From DATBLE01 sp963734065 (lineage in GTDB: Bacteria > Actinomycetota > Thermoleophilia > Gaiellales > Gaiellaceae), in assembly GCA_963734065.1 (NCBI GenBank), contig CAVTFN010000004.1:248001-312000 (forward strand): DNA of 64,000 bases, read 5' to 3'. The notes beneath the pieces were generated by a model. That model saw only the letters and a program-made list of their open reading frames with translations, did no database searches and was not told where the DNA came from. Made by a program: the position numbers and the translations under genes. Below, piece after piece: positions 52,238 to 61,330 of the stretch (positions are counted from its first letter, which is position 1; each line of letters starts with the position of its first letter).

Positions 52238-53866
52238 GTGGTATACACGGAGCCCTTGAGCCGGAGCGTCCGAGACCAAGCGTTCGACCTCCTGCGCCGG
52301 CGCGGCCTGACCACGATGTTCGCGAACCCCGGCTCGACCGAGGTCGCGTTTCTCACGGGCCTCCCCGACGACTTCAGGTTCGTGCTCGGGCTGCACGAGG
52401 GCTCGGTGGTCGGCATGGCTACCGGGTACGCGCTCGGACGGCGGGAGCCCTCGCTCGTCCTGCTGCACACGACCGCCGGACTCGGAAACGCGGTCAGCGC
52501 ACTCGCCACCGCCCGGGTGAACCGCGCTCCACTGGTGGTGCTCGTCGGCCAGCAGGATCGCCGGCACCTCTCCTACGAGCCGTTCCTCGCCGGGAAGCTC
52601 GCCGGGCTCGCCGGCGACTATCCGGTGAAGTTCGAGCAGCCGGTCCGCGCCCAGGACGTCCCCGGCGCGATCGAGCGGGCCTATCACGCGGCCGCGACCT
52701 GGCGCGGGCCGGCGCTCGTGATCGTTCCGATGGACGACTGGGACGAGCCCGCCGACGAGGAACGCGAGCCGGCGGCGGCGACCGGCACGGTCCACCGGGC
52801 GGCGGAGGCGGCTCCCGCAGCGGTCGACGCGATCGCTGCCCTCCTGGCCGACGCGGAGTCCCCCGCGATCGTGGTCGGCGCAGGCGCGGACGACGAAGAG
52901 TCCTGGTCGGCCCTGGTCCGGCTGGCCGAGCGCCTGGTCGCCCCGGTCTTCCAGGAGACGTTCGGTGCCCGCGCCGGCTTTCCGCAGGATCACCGGCTGT
53001 ACCTGGGCACCCTCCCGGCGGACCGGGCTGCCCTGCGAGAACGGCTCGCCCCCTACGACACGATCCTCGTGGTCGGCGGCCCCGCGTTCCGTCAGTCCGG
53101 CTACGCGCCCGGCCGCCTGACCGAGCCGGGGACGCGGCTCGCGATCGTCACAGACGACCCGGAAGAGCTGCATCGCAGCCCCGCAGCAGTGGCGCTCCTG
53201 GCGCCACCTGCTGCGGTGTGCCGCGCGCTCGCAGATCAGCTGCCCGCGCGCACGGCCGACCCACCCGAGCCGCTGGCGCTCCCGGTGCCGCCTGCGCCTC
53301 CGGCGCCCGGAGAGCCCCTGACGGCCAGCCACGTGCTCTCGGCGCTCGCCGAGCGACTGCCTCGCGACGCGGTCGTGCACGAGGAGGCGCCCGTCGACCG
53401 GCCCGAGCTCGCATACAGGCTGCCCGCGCGGGAGCCGCTCGGCTACCTCAGCGCCGCCCAGGGCGGGCTCGGGTTCGCCCTCCCGGGCGCGACCGGGCTG
53501 CGGATGGCGCTCCCCGACCGGCCGGTCGTCGCCGTCGTCGGCGACGGATCGGCGATCTACCAGATCCAGGCGGTGTGGAGCGCGGTTCACTACAACATCG
53601 GGGCCCTGTTCGTCGTCCTATCGAACGGTGGCTACGCAGTGATGGACGTGCTGGCCGAACGGCACGGGGGGTCTGGGCCGTGGCCCGGCTTCGGCGAGCT
53701 CGAGCTCGCCGCGGTCGCGCGCGGCTTCGGTTGCCCTGCCCGCCGGATCGACACGTACGAGGGGCTCACGACGGCGCTGGACGAGGTCGTGCCGACCCTC
53801 GGATACCGGACGGAGCCACTTCTGCTGGACGTCGTCATCGAGCCCACGCGGGCGTTCAACTACTGA
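52238..53866 (+). CDS. mdlC: Benzoylformate-decarboxylase-like ThDP enzyme
   Basis: A 542-residue ThDP-dependent decarboxylase or lyase. The N-terminal domain has ANPGSTEVAFLTGLPDD and LHEGSVVGMATGYAL, the BFDC-like Glu and His region, and the C-terminal domain has the ThDP motif AVVGDGSAIYQIQAVWSAVHYN. The profile fits benzoylformate decarboxylase (MdlC, mandelate pathway), but related acetolactate- and oxalyl-type enzymes cannot be ruled out. It starts divergently from the amidase gene. Confidence 0.8.
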   Translation: MVYTEPLSRSVRDQAFDLLRRRGLTTMFANPGSTEVAFLTGLPDDFRFVLGLHEGSVVGMATGYALGRREPSLVLLHTTAGLGNAVSALATARVNRAPLVVLVGQQDRRHLSYEPFLAGKLAGLAGDYPVKFEQPVRAQDVPGAIERAYHAAATWRGPALVIVPMDDWDEPADEEREPAAATGTVHRAAEAAPAAVDAIAALLADAESPAIVVGAGADDEESWSALVRLAERLVAPVFQETFGARAGFPQDHRLYLGTLPADRAALRERLAPYDTILVVGGPAFRQSGYAPGRLTEPGTRLAIVTDDPEELHRSPAAVALLAPPAAVCRALADQLPARTADPPEPLALPVPPAPPAPGEPLTASHVLSALAERLPRDAVVHEEAPVDRPELAYRLPAREPLGYLSAAQGGLGFALPGATGLRMALPDRPVVAVVGDGSAIYQIQAVWSAVHYNIGALFVVLSNGGYAVMDVLAERHGGSGPWPGFGELELAAVARGFGCPARRIDTYEGLTTALDEVVPTLGYRTEPLLLDVVIEPTRAFNY

Positions 53867-54028
53867 CGCGAGTCACTGCACATCGCTTTCGAATATGTCG
53901 AACAGCGTCTTGCATAGGTGCGCGTGCTGTAGGAGGATCAGCGCCTTGGCATCCCGCTTGCCCGCGTAGCGAGGTGCCCGTCCAGCCCCCGGACATGGGA
54001 ATTCACATCAGATGAAGGAGGACGAGGG
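53867..54028. promoter_or_regulatory. Region upstream of the liv operon, with a small inverted repeat
   Basis: A 162-base spacer containing TTCGAATATGTCGAA (53888-53902), arms of five bases around ATATG, that could be a regulator site, plus a strong Shine-Dalgarno AAGGAGGACGAGGG just before the ATG at 54029. No standard promoter boxes are clear. Confidence 0.35.
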
Positions 54029-55336
54029 ATGACGCTTCGCAGGATTGCCTTCGCGGTCGCTCTCCCGGTCGCGCTGCTCGCGACCGTGGCGCTCGCCACT
54101 GCGGCGAGCTCGAGGTCGACGACGAAGGTCGGCTCGGCCGCCGCGGGCGCGACGGCCAGCAAATGCGGTGCAGGTACCGGGAAGAAAGCAAAGGGTGCGC
54201 CGATCAAGCTCGGCGGCATCGACATGCTGATCCCCGGCGTCGACTTTACGACAATCGGGAAGGTGGCCAAGGCCTACTTCGACTGCGTCAACGACAACGG
54301 CGGCATCAAGGGTCGTCCGATCAAGTACACCCTCTACAACGAGCAGCTGAACCCTGCGCAGGAGGCTGCGCTGGCGCGGAAGCTGATCGAGAGCGACAAG
54401 GTCGTCGGCGTCGTCGGCAACACCAGCTTCGCCGAGTGCGGCGTCAACTGGAAGTACTACAAGTCCAAGGGCTACCTCGTCATCGGAGCCGGCGTCCAGG
54501 CCGAGTGTTTCGGCACCCCGTCGATCGCAGAGTCGAACATGGGGCCGCGCTACAGCAACATCGGCGCCGCGCAGGCGCTGATCCGGGCCGGCGTCAAGAA
54601 GATCGCAGTCGCCTCGCCGGACTCGATCTCGGCGTACGCCGACGGCGGTGTGGTCAAGCTCGGGGCACTGAGAGGCGTCCAGGTGAAGGTCTTCCCGACC
54701 CATCTGCCCGTGACGGACGCTTCGTCCCAGCTGCTCCAGATGTACCAGTTCGCAGGTGACGGCAACGGGATCCTCCTCGACTTCACGCCCGACACGGCCC
54801 CGGCGTTCATGAAGGCCGCGATCTCGATGGGCATCGTGAGCAAGATCAAGTGGGGCTCGTCGACACCGATTGCGAACACGTTCATGGCCGGCCAGTTCCC
54901 ACAGTTCGACGGCCACCTGTGGATCAACAGCGAGTTCGGCCTGCTCGATGCGTCGAATGGCCCCGACACCCGCCTGATGCTGGCGATCCAGAAGAAGTAC
55001 GCGCCGACCATCGCGCCACAGGCGTTCGGACAGATGGGCTTCATGGACGCGAAGTTCGCCACGACGGCCCTGCTCAGCATCAAGGGTCCGATCACGGCAG
55101 CCTCGTACAACAGGGCGGCTCGCAACCTGAAGAACATCCACACCGACATCCTCTGCAAGCCGTGGTACGTCGGGAACGCACTGCCCTACCACATCCCCAA
55201 CAACACGGACATCACGGTCGACTACAAGGACGGCAAGGTCGTCCTGAAGGAGAAGTGCTTCGCCATCGCTCCGGTCGACAAGGAGCTGGCCCAGACGCGC
55301 GTCTGGGAGAAGAAGTTCAACCTGAACACGAAGTAG
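54029..55336 (+). CDS. Branched-chain-type ABC transporter substrate-binding protein (LivK-like)
   Basis: A 435-residue exported binding protein with a signal peptide (about residues 1-29) and a periplasmic-binding fold of type I: GGIDMLIPGVDFTTIG, NDNGGIKGRPIKYTLYNEQLNP, VVGVVGNTSFAECG. The Cys-containing leader (KCGAGTGKK) is slightly unusual. Liv-type transporters import amino acids, but in actinobacteria also aromatic acids, urea and other compounds. It is the first gene of a nine-gene operon. Confidence 0.88.
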   Translation: MTLRRIAFAVALPVALLATVALATAASSRSTTKVGSAAAGATASKCGAGTGKKAKGAPIKLGGIDMLIPGVDFTTIGKVAKAYFDCVNDNGGIKGRPIKYTLYNEQLNPAQEAALARKLIESDKVVGVVGNTSFAECGVNWKYYKSKGYLVIGAGVQAECFGTPSIAESNMGPRYSNIGAAQALIRAGVKKIAVASPDSISAYADGGVVKLGALRGVQVKVFPTHLPVTDASSQLLQMYQFAGDGNGILLDFTPDTAPAFMKAAISMGIVSKIKWGSSTPIANTFMAGQFPQFDGHLWINSEFGLLDASNGPDTRLMLAIQKKYAPTIAPQAFGQMGFMDAKFATTALLSIKGPITAASYNRAARNLKNIHTDILCKPWYVGNALPYHIPNNTDITVDYKDGKVVLKEKCFAIAPVDKELAQTRVWEKKFNLNTK

Positions 55337-55377
55337 GCAAATAGACGAATGACGATCAGGGCTCCCGGGGACGCCGC

Positions 55378-56325
55378 GTGACCAGCATCCTCGCCTTCAG
55401 CGTGTTCGGCGTGGACTGGCAGCTCCTCAAGCCCTTCATCGTGATCGGGCTGGCGTTCGGCGGCGTGTATGCGCTGTCGGGCGTCGGCCTGGTCGTCCTG
55501 TACCGGGCAACGGGAGTGCTGAACGTCGCCTTCGGCGCCATCGGCGCCGCCGGCGCCCTGATCGCCTACTACATCACCCAGCACACGGGCTGGCCGGATT
55601 GGCTGGCCTTCACGATCTGCGTGCTCACGGGCGGGGTGATCAACCTCTTCTACGGGATGGTGTTCGGGCCCGCCTTCGCGCGCCGCGACCCGCTCGTCAA
55701 GATGATGGGAACGCTCGGCCTGGCGCTCGTCCTGCTCGGCCTCATGGCCTGGCGTGCACCGATCGGAGGCGCGTTCGCGCGGTTCCTGCCACTCCCCAGC
55801 TCCGAGCACCACTACACGATCTGGGGAACCTCGGTCAGCCTGACCCAGATCATCTCGATCGGGCTCGCGTTCGCGATCACCGTCGGGGTGACCGTGTTCC
55901 TCCGCGTGACGAAGCTCGGGACCGCGATGCGCGCACTCGCGAACGACCGCGAGATCACCGCCACCCTCGGCGTTCCCGTTCGGCGGGTGGAGGCGGCAGC
56001 CTGGTTCGGGTCGGGCATCTTCTGCGGCATGGCCGGGCTGCTCCTGCCCGACCTGCTCACGTCGCTCGACCAGTCGGCACTGACGTTCCTGGTCATCTCC
56101 TCGCTCGCCGCAGCGCTGATCGGTCGGCTGCGGTCGCTGTGGATGACACTCTTCGGCGGGCTCGCCGTCGGGCTGCTCCAGGCGGTCATCACCCCGTACT
56201 CGCGGTCGACGCCGATCAGTTCGATCTCGAGCTACCGCGCAGCGGCGCCGTTCGTGCTCGCGATCATCGCGCTCCTGTACATGTCCCGCAGGCGAGTCGT
56301 CACCCTTTCGCGGACCACCTACTAG
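55378..56325 (+). CDS. livH: Branched-chain-type ABC transporter permease (LivH-like)
   Basis: A 315-residue permease with about eight helices, beginning VFGVDWQLLKPFIVIGLAFG and YRATGVLNVAFGAIGAAG, and an EAA-like loop RALANDREITATLGVPVRR. It is the first of two permeases of the Liv transporter. The GTG at 55378 is 41 bases after the binding-protein stop. Confidence 0.9.
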   Translation: MTSILAFSVFGVDWQLLKPFIVIGLAFGGVYALSGVGLVVLYRATGVLNVAFGAIGAAGALIAYYITQHTGWPDWLAFTICVLTGGVINLFYGMVFGPAFARRDPLVKMMGTLGLALVLLGLMAWRAPIGGAFARFLPLPSSEHHYTIWGTSVSLTQIISIGLAFAITVGVTVFLRVTKLGTAMRALANDREITATLGVPVRRVEAAAWFGSGIFCGMAGLLLPDLLTSLDQSALTFLVISSLAAALIGRLRSLWMTLFGGLAVGLLQAVITPYSRSTPISSISSYRAAAPFVLAIIALLYMSRRRVVTLSRTTY

Positions 56326-56328
56326 ACC

Positions 56329-57522
56329 GTGACCGACGCACCGGTACCGACGGGGCGGCGCGCCTTGGCCCTCCCGGCCAGCGTCGACCCGAAGACCTCG
56401 GGCGGGCTGGCCGCTGCCGCGGTACTGCTCGTAGTCGCGTTGCTCGTCATGCCGGCAATCGCCGGCTCGGACTGGATCACGACGTTCACGAGCGTGGCCA
56501 TCTACTCGATCGTCGCGCTCGGCTTCGGCCTGCTCTACGGACGGGTCGGGATGATCTCCCTCGGCCAGGTTGCTCTGCTCTCGATCGGATGCTGGGTCGG
56601 CACGCGCCTCGCGTACGCGACCTCGATCCCGTTCCCCGTGCTGCTGCTCGTCGACGGCGCGATCGTCATGACGATCGGCGTGCTCGTGGGCCTCACGGCA
56701 ATTCGTCTCTCCGGCCTCTACCTCGCGCTGATCACGCTGATGTTCGCCGCCGCCACGACCGTGGTGCTGTCGGTGATCGACTTCCCGAACGGGGGCGGCG
56801 GCTTCACCGGCCATACGTCGAGCCCGGACCTGTCGGGGCTCGCGAACGTCCGGCGGCCGAAGATGGCGGTGGGCGACACCGCCTATTACCGCTACGTCGT
56901 GATCGTCGCCGCGATCCTCTTCGTCGTCGCCCTGCTCCACGTCGCGGCCAAGCCCGGTCGCGCATGGGCATCGATCCGCGAGAGCGAGCCTGCCGCGATC
57001 GCGGCAGGCGTGAACATCACCTTCTACAAGCTCTGGGCCTTCGCCCTCGCCTCGTTCCTGACCGGTGTCGCCGGCTGCCTGCTCGCCGCCCTGAACGGCG
57101 TCTCGCGCGCGATCAACTTCCAGACGCAGGACTCGCTGACGCTGGCCGCGACCTCCCTGATCGGCGGCATCTTCAGCCTCTGGGGAGCGCTCATCGCCGG
57201 GGTCTTCAACCAGCTCCTGCCCTTCCTCTTCCAGGCGCAATGGAACGTCAACCCGAACTTCCTCCTCGTCGTCTTCGGCGCCGGGCTGGTGCAGGTCCTG
57301 CTCAGCGCGCCCGGCGGTCTGATCGATCAATTCCCGAAGGACATGGCCAATCTGGCGCGGCTGATTGCCCGCAAGGTGCCGGTCACCCGCCAGGCGGCGC
57401 TCGGGATCGGAAGCATCCTCGCGCTGATCCTGGGGATCGTCCTGCTCGCCACGGCCCCGCCGCTCGTCGGCCTGCTCGTGGTCATGCTGTCTCCGGTGCT
57501 CGCCGCCTACTCCCAGAGCTGA
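56329..57522 (+). CDS. livM: Branched-chain-type ABC transporter permease (LivM-like)
   Basis: A 397-residue permease with about ten helices: ALGFGLLYGRVGMISLGQVAL, LTAIRLSGLYLALITLMFAA and the loop SIRESEPAAIAAGVNITFYK. It is longer than minimal LivM by a C-terminal hydrophobic extension of roughly 70 residues. It begins at a GTG 3 bases after livH. Confidence 0.9.
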   Translation: MTDAPVPTGRRALALPASVDPKTSGGLAAAAVLLVVALLVMPAIAGSDWITTFTSVAIYSIVALGFGLLYGRVGMISLGQVALLSIGCWVGTRLAYATSIPFPVLLLVDGAIVMTIGVLVGLTAIRLSGLYLALITLMFAAATTVVLSVIDFPNGGGGFTGHTSSPDLSGLANVRRPKMAVGDTAYYRYVVIVAAILFVVALLHVAAKPGRAWASIRESEPAAIAAGVNITFYKLWAFALASFLTGVAGCLLAALNGVSRAINFQTQDSLTLAATSLIGGIFSLWGALIAGVFNQLLPFLFQAQWNVNPNFLLVVFGAGLVQVLLSAPGGLIDQFPKDMANLARLIARKVPVTRQAALGIGSILALILGIVLLATAPPLVGLLVVMLSPVLAAYSQS

Positions 57523-57525
57523 CGC

Positions 57526-58242
57526 GTGATCGAGATCGACAACCTCACAGTCCGCTTCGGAGGCGTCACCCCGATCGACGGCATGTCGGTCGTCTTCGAG
57601 AGCGGGACCTGCGGTCTGATCGGCCCCAACGGCGCCGGCAAGACGACCTTCTTCAACGTGATGAGCGGATTCGTCAAGCCGGCCGCCGGGACGGTCACCG
57701 CCTTCGGCGAGAACCTGCTGAAGATGACCGACTACCGCCGGGCGCGCTGGGGCCTGCGGCGGACGTTCCAGACCGAGATGGCGATCGAGCAGCTCACCGT
57801 CTTCGACAACGTGGCGATGATCCACGAGCACTCCTCGGCGAAGCGCGCCACCCGCCGGCAGGACGTGCTCGACGCGATCGACTTCGTCGGGCTGACGGCG
57901 CCGGCCAAGGCGAAGGTCGGGACGCTGAACGCCCGCAACCGTCGGCTGGTCGAGCTGGCCCGCGCCGTAGTCGGCAAGCCCCGGCTGGTGCTGCTGGACG
58001 AGCCCGCCGCCGGGCTTCCCGAGGCGGAGACCGGCCACATGACCGAGGTGATCCGGAAGATCCCCGCCGAGGTCGGCGCGTCCGTGATCCTCGTCGACCA
58101 CGACATGAGCCTCGTCTCCGCCTGCTGCCAGACGACTGCGGTGATCGACTTCGGGAAGCTGATCGCGTCCGGCCCCACGCCCGAGGTGCTGCGGGACGAG
58201 CATGTGATGCGGGCGTACCTCGGAACGGAGACGGAGCTGTGA
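57526..58242 (+). CDS. livG: Branched-chain-type ABC transporter ATPase (LivG-like)
   Basis: A 238-residue ABC ATPase with Walker A GPNGAGKTTFFNVMSG, Q-loop RRTFQTEMA, Walker B LVLLDEPAAGLPEAE and switch VDHDMSLV. The signature is degenerate (VGTLNARNRRLVELARAV in place of LSGG), an uncommon feature that should be compensated by the partner ATPase in the heterodimer. Confidence 0.9.
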   Translation: MIEIDNLTVRFGGVTPIDGMSVVFESGTCGLIGPNGAGKTTFFNVMSGFVKPAAGTVTAFGENLLKMTDYRRARWGLRRTFQTEMAIEQLTVFDNVAMIHEHSSAKRATRRQDVLDAIDFVGLTAPAKAKVGTLNARNRRLVELARAVVGKPRLVLLDEPAAGLPEAETGHMTEVIRKIPAEVGASVILVDHDMSLVSACCQTTAVIDFGKLIASGPTPEVLRDEHVMRAYLGTETEL

Positions 58243-59006
58243 GCGGGACTGCGTCCACGTTGAAGATCGAAGGACTGAAGGTCTCACGCGGCGGCAAGGA
58301 GATCCTGCACGGCATCTCGCTCGAGGTGCCCCGGGGCGAGGTGACGACGCTGCTCGGCCCGAACGGCGCCGGCAAATCGACGATGGTGCTGTCGGTCGGC
58401 GGCGTCCTGCGCCCGACCGACGGCGAGGTCTCGGTCGACGGTGCCCCGCTGACGAGTCTCCGGCCCGAGCGGATCCGCCAGGCCGGGGTCGCGATCGTCC
58501 CCGAAGGACGCAGGCTGTTGCCCGACCTGACGGTGGAGGAGAACCTCCGCGTCGCCACGTATGCGCTGAGCCGCGACGACGCCAGGAAGGGCATCGACTA
58601 CGCGACGGAGCTGTTCCCGCAGCTCCAGACGCGCTGGCGGGCTGTGGCGCGAACGCTCTCCGGCGGTGAGCAGCAGATGGTCGTGCTCGCCCAGGCACTC
58701 GTCTCACGGCCGAAGTTCGTGCTCGTCGACGAGCTGTCGCTCGGCCTGGCGCCGGTCGTCGTGCAGCGGCTCATCCCCGCGCTCCAGGAGGCCGCTGAGC
58801 AGGGCGTCGGCGTGCTGCTGATCGAGCAGTTCGTGCACGTCGCGCTCGGGCTCGCCCAGAACGCCTACGTGCTCGAGGGCGGGCGGATCGTCTACGAGGG
58901 AACCGCGGCCGACCTGAAGGCCAACCCGGAGAAGCTCCACTCCGCCTACCTCCTGCGGGAGCGCAGAGACGCCGCCGAGCTGCTCGAGCATGTCGACGTC
59001 GACTGA
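58239..59006 (+). CDS. livF: Branched-chain-type ABC transporter ATPase (LivF-like)
   Basis: A 255-residue ABC ATPase with Walker A LLGPNGAGKSTMVLS, IVPEGRRLLPDLTVEEN, canonical signature LSGGEQQMVVLAQAL, and Walker B FVLVDELSLGLAPVVV. The partner of LivG. Its GTG overlaps the livG stop (GTGA), and its 3' end overlaps the next gene by 17 bases. Confidence 0.92.
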   Translation: MSGTASTLKIEGLKVSRGGKEILHGISLEVPRGEVTTLLGPNGAGKSTMVLSVGGVLRPTDGEVSVDGAPLTSLRPERIRQAGVAIVPEGRRLLPDLTVEENLRVATYALSRDDARKGIDYATELFPQLQTRWRAVARTLSGGEQQMVVLAQALVSRPKFVLVDELSLGLAPVVVQRLIPALQEAAEQGVGVLLIEQFVHVALGLAQNAYVLEGGRIVYEGTAADLKANPEKLHSAYLLRERRDAAELLEHVDVD

Positions 59007-59589
59007 CGAGCTCGAGATCCGCCGCCTGGTCGAGAGCTGGGTCGTCTGGCGCGACGCCGGCGACTGGGAGCGGTTCCGGACGGTCTGGCACGACGACGGC
59101 CGGATGATGGCGACGTGGTTCCAGGGGAGCTGCGACGACTTCATCCGCGTCAGCCGCGAGGGCTTCGAACGGGGCGTCCGCATCCTCCATTTCCTCGGCG
59201 GTACCTTGGTGGACGTGGCCGGCGCGCGCGGCGTCGCGCAGACGAAGATGACGATCACGCAGCGGGCAGCGGTTGACGGCGTCGAGTGCGACGTCGTCTG
59301 CACCGGCCGCTTCTATGACTTCGTCGAGCGGCGCGACCGGTGGGGAATCGTCCTGCGCCAGCCGATCTACGAGCAGGACCGGATCTCGCCCGTCGATCCG
59401 TCCGCGCGGGTCGAGCTCGACCGCGGGCTGCTCGAGTCGTTTCCGGTCGGCTACCGGCACCTCGCCTACCTCCAGACCCGGAACGGCTTCGCGGTCAAGC
59501 CGAACATGCCGGGGCTCACCGGGCCCGAGGTCGAGGCGCTGTACTCGAGCGGCGAGAAGTGGCTTTCGGGAGAGAATCTCGACCGATGA
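58990..59589 (+). CDS. SnoaL/NTF2-like family protein
   Basis: A 199-residue protein with an NTF2-like fold (ELEIRRLVESWVVWRDAGDWERF, GFERGVRILHFLGGTLVDVAG). Homologues include polyketide cyclases, dehydratases, steroid isomerases and ring-hydroxylating dioxygenase small subunits. The C-terminal residues (about 150-199) extend beyond a minimal fold. It may act on an intermediate of the operon; the reaction is not predictable. Confidence 0.78.
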   Translation: MSTSTDELEIRRLVESWVVWRDAGDWERFRTVWHDDGRMMATWFQGSCDDFIRVSREGFERGVRILHFLGGTLVDVAGARGVAQTKMTITQRAAVDGVECDVVCTGRFYDFVERRDRWGIVLRQPIYEQDRISPVDPSARVELDRGLLESFPVGYRHLAYLQTRNGFAVKPNMPGLTGPEVEALYSSGEKWLSGENLDR

Positions 59590-59939
59590 CCGTGCTCGAC
59601 GACACGCGGGCAGCGAAGTTGGAAGCGCTGTGCGAGGCGCTCGTGCCCGGCTCGAGCCGCGTCGGGCCGGTCGTCTACATCGACGCGGTCCTCGCCCGCA
59701 TGCCGCCGCCCGTCCGCGACGGTGCGATCGCGTCGATCGACGCGCTCGATCCGGAGCGGCTCGGCGAGCAGGAGCGCACGCCGGAGTTCGCATTCGTCCG
59801 TGCGCTGGCGTGCGAGGCGTTCTACTCCGACTTCGTCGCGCCGGGAAAGGAGGGGCCGGGCGCCTGGGACGAGATCGACTTCGCCCCGCCGGTCGTGCAG
59901 CGGCTCCGCAAGGACTGGTCGTGGCTGGGGGTTTCGTGA
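59586..59939 (+). CDS. Gluconate-2-dehydrogenase-subunit-3-like protein
   Basis: A 117-residue protein resembling subunit 3 of membrane-bound gluconate dehydrogenase (ALCEALVPGSSRVGPVVYIDAV, LACEAFYSDFVAPGKEGPGAWDEI). Normally it carries a Tat leader and accompanies a GMC flavoprotein and cytochrome c; here it is shorter and has no signal peptide. It overlaps the NTF2-like and GMC genes by four bases on each side, so it very likely forms a complex with the GMC enzyme. Confidence 0.72.
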   Translation: MTVLDDTRAAKLEALCEALVPGSSRVGPVVYIDAVLARMPPPVRDGAIASIDALDPERLGEQERTPEFAFVRALACEAFYSDFVAPGKEGPGAWDEIDFAPPVVQRLRKDWSWLGVS

Positions 59940-61330
59940 AGGACCGCTTCGAGGTGATCGTCGTCGGGTCGGGCGCAGGCGGCGGCGTGGTCGCGGGCGA
60001 GCTGGCGCAGCGCGGCCGCGATGTCCTCCTCCTCGAGGCGGGCCCGCACCTGACGGCGGTCGACTTCGACCGCTGGGAGGCGAAGGCGAACCACACGTTC
60101 TGGTGGCCGCTCCGCTTCGCCGCCCTACCCGACGGCGACGTGGTCACGTTCCTCGCCGGGCGCTGCGTCGGCGGGACGACCACGATCAACACGAAGGTGG
60201 CGCTGCGGGCGCACGAGCAGGACGTCGCCAAGTGGCACCGCGAGAGCGGCCTGACCGCGGACGGCTCGCGGCCGTTCGCCGTCTCCGACCTCGAGCCCTA
60301 CTACGCACGCGTCGAGGAACGCCTCGGCATCCGCGAGCGCAGCGACTGGCAGCCGTGCGTGCACACGATCGAGCGCGGGATGAAGGCGCTGGGGCACGAA
60401 CTCGAGCCCGTCATGTCGTACACCGACGGCAACTGCATGCACTGCGGCTCGTGCCTCCAGGGATGTCCGACGAACGCGGGCAAGAACACCCAGAACACGT
60501 GGATCGCCGACACCTGGGCGCGCGGGCTGCTCGAGCTGCGCGCCGACTCGCCGGTCGAACGTGTCGTGATCGAAGGCGGGCGCGCGACCGGTGTCGAGGT
60601 CGACGGCGGGACGATCCGCGCCGACACGGTCGTCGTCGCGGGCGGTGCTTTGAACACGCCGCAGATCCTCGGGCGCTCGGGCCTCGACTCGCCGACGATC
60701 GGCAGGTACCTCGGCCTCCACCCGGTCCGCGTCGTCTACGGGCTGTTCGACGAGGTGCAGGACGCGCACATCACGTACCCGATCTCGTCGCACTTCATGG
60801 GCCACCAGCGCGACGAGGACGGCGGCTTCGTGCTCGAGGCGTCGACGATCCAGGATCCGATCGCATTCGCGACGACGCTCCGCGACGACGACGGGCCGTT
60901 CTGGGGCAAACGCCTCGTGGAGGCAGCGAAGAAGTACCGCTACTGGAACGGCGTGCTCGCGATGGTGAACGACGAGAACACGGCGTCGGTCGTGGTCGGC
61001 GAGGACGGCACGGAGCGCTTCGACGTCGCCTTCAACGAGCGCGAGCTCGGCCGGATCGACGCCGCCCTGGAGTTCAGCAAGGAGGTCTTGCGCGCGGCCG
61101 GAGCAACGCAGCTCGCCTGGACCGGGATCGCCTCGACGCACGTCCAGGGCTCCTGCCGGATGGGCGACGACCCGGAGCGCTCGGCGACCGACCGGAACGG
61201 GCAGGTGCACGGCGTCGAGGGCCTGTACGTCGGGGACAGCTCGCTGATCCCGCGCACCCTGTCGGTCAACCCGTCCCTGACGATCATGGCGCTCGCGATG
61301 CGGCTCGCCGACCACCTGGTGGAGCAGTGA
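59936..61330 (+). CDS. GMC family oxidoreductase with ferredoxin-like Cys motif
   Basis: A 464-residue FAD oxidoreductase: VIVVGSGAGGGVVAGELAQRG and LEAGPHL for FAD binding, CVGGTTTINTKVALR, and C-terminal catalytic HVQGSCRMG and LSVNPSLTIMALAMRLAD. At about residues 166-177 lies CMHCGSCLQGCP, four Cys spaced like an iron-sulfur ligand set. Relatives oxidise alcohols, sugars or sterols. Together with the subunit-3-like protein it resembles a simplified soluble version of gluconate dehydrogenase. Confidence 0.87.
   Translation: MKDRFEVIVVGSGAGGGVVAGELAQRGRDVLLLEAGPHLTAVDFDRWEAKANHTFWWPLRFAALPDGDVVTFLAGRCVGGTTTINTKVALRAHEQDVAKWHRESGLTADGSRPFAVSDLEPYYARVEERLGIRERSDWQPCVHTIERGMKALGHELEPVMSYTDGNCMHCGSCLQGCPTNAGKNTQNTWIADTWARGLLELRADSPVERVVIEGGRATGVEVDGGTIRADTVVVAGGALNTPQILGRSGLDSPTIGRYLGLHPVRVVYGLFDEVQDAHITYPISSHFMGHQRDEDGGFVLEASTIQDPIAFATTLRDDDGPFWGKRLVEAAKKYRYWNGVLAMVNDENTASVVVGEDGTERFDVAFNERELGRIDAALEFSKEVLRAAGATQLAWTGIASTHVQGSCRMGDDPERSATDRNGQVHGVEGLYVGDSSLIPRTLSVNPSLTIMALAMRLADHLVEQ

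Noticed and set aside
48763..53885. Shared TGCACATCG words upstream of the M24 gene (48763) and before the liv operon (53877)
   Set aside because: A nine-base match twice in 5 kb is too weak without symmetry or further copies to call a regulator site.
55222..58707. A very long open frame on the minus strand across the liv operon
   Set aside because: It is highly charged, without domain motifs, and lies antisense to five recognisable transporter genes; such frames are expected at this GC content.
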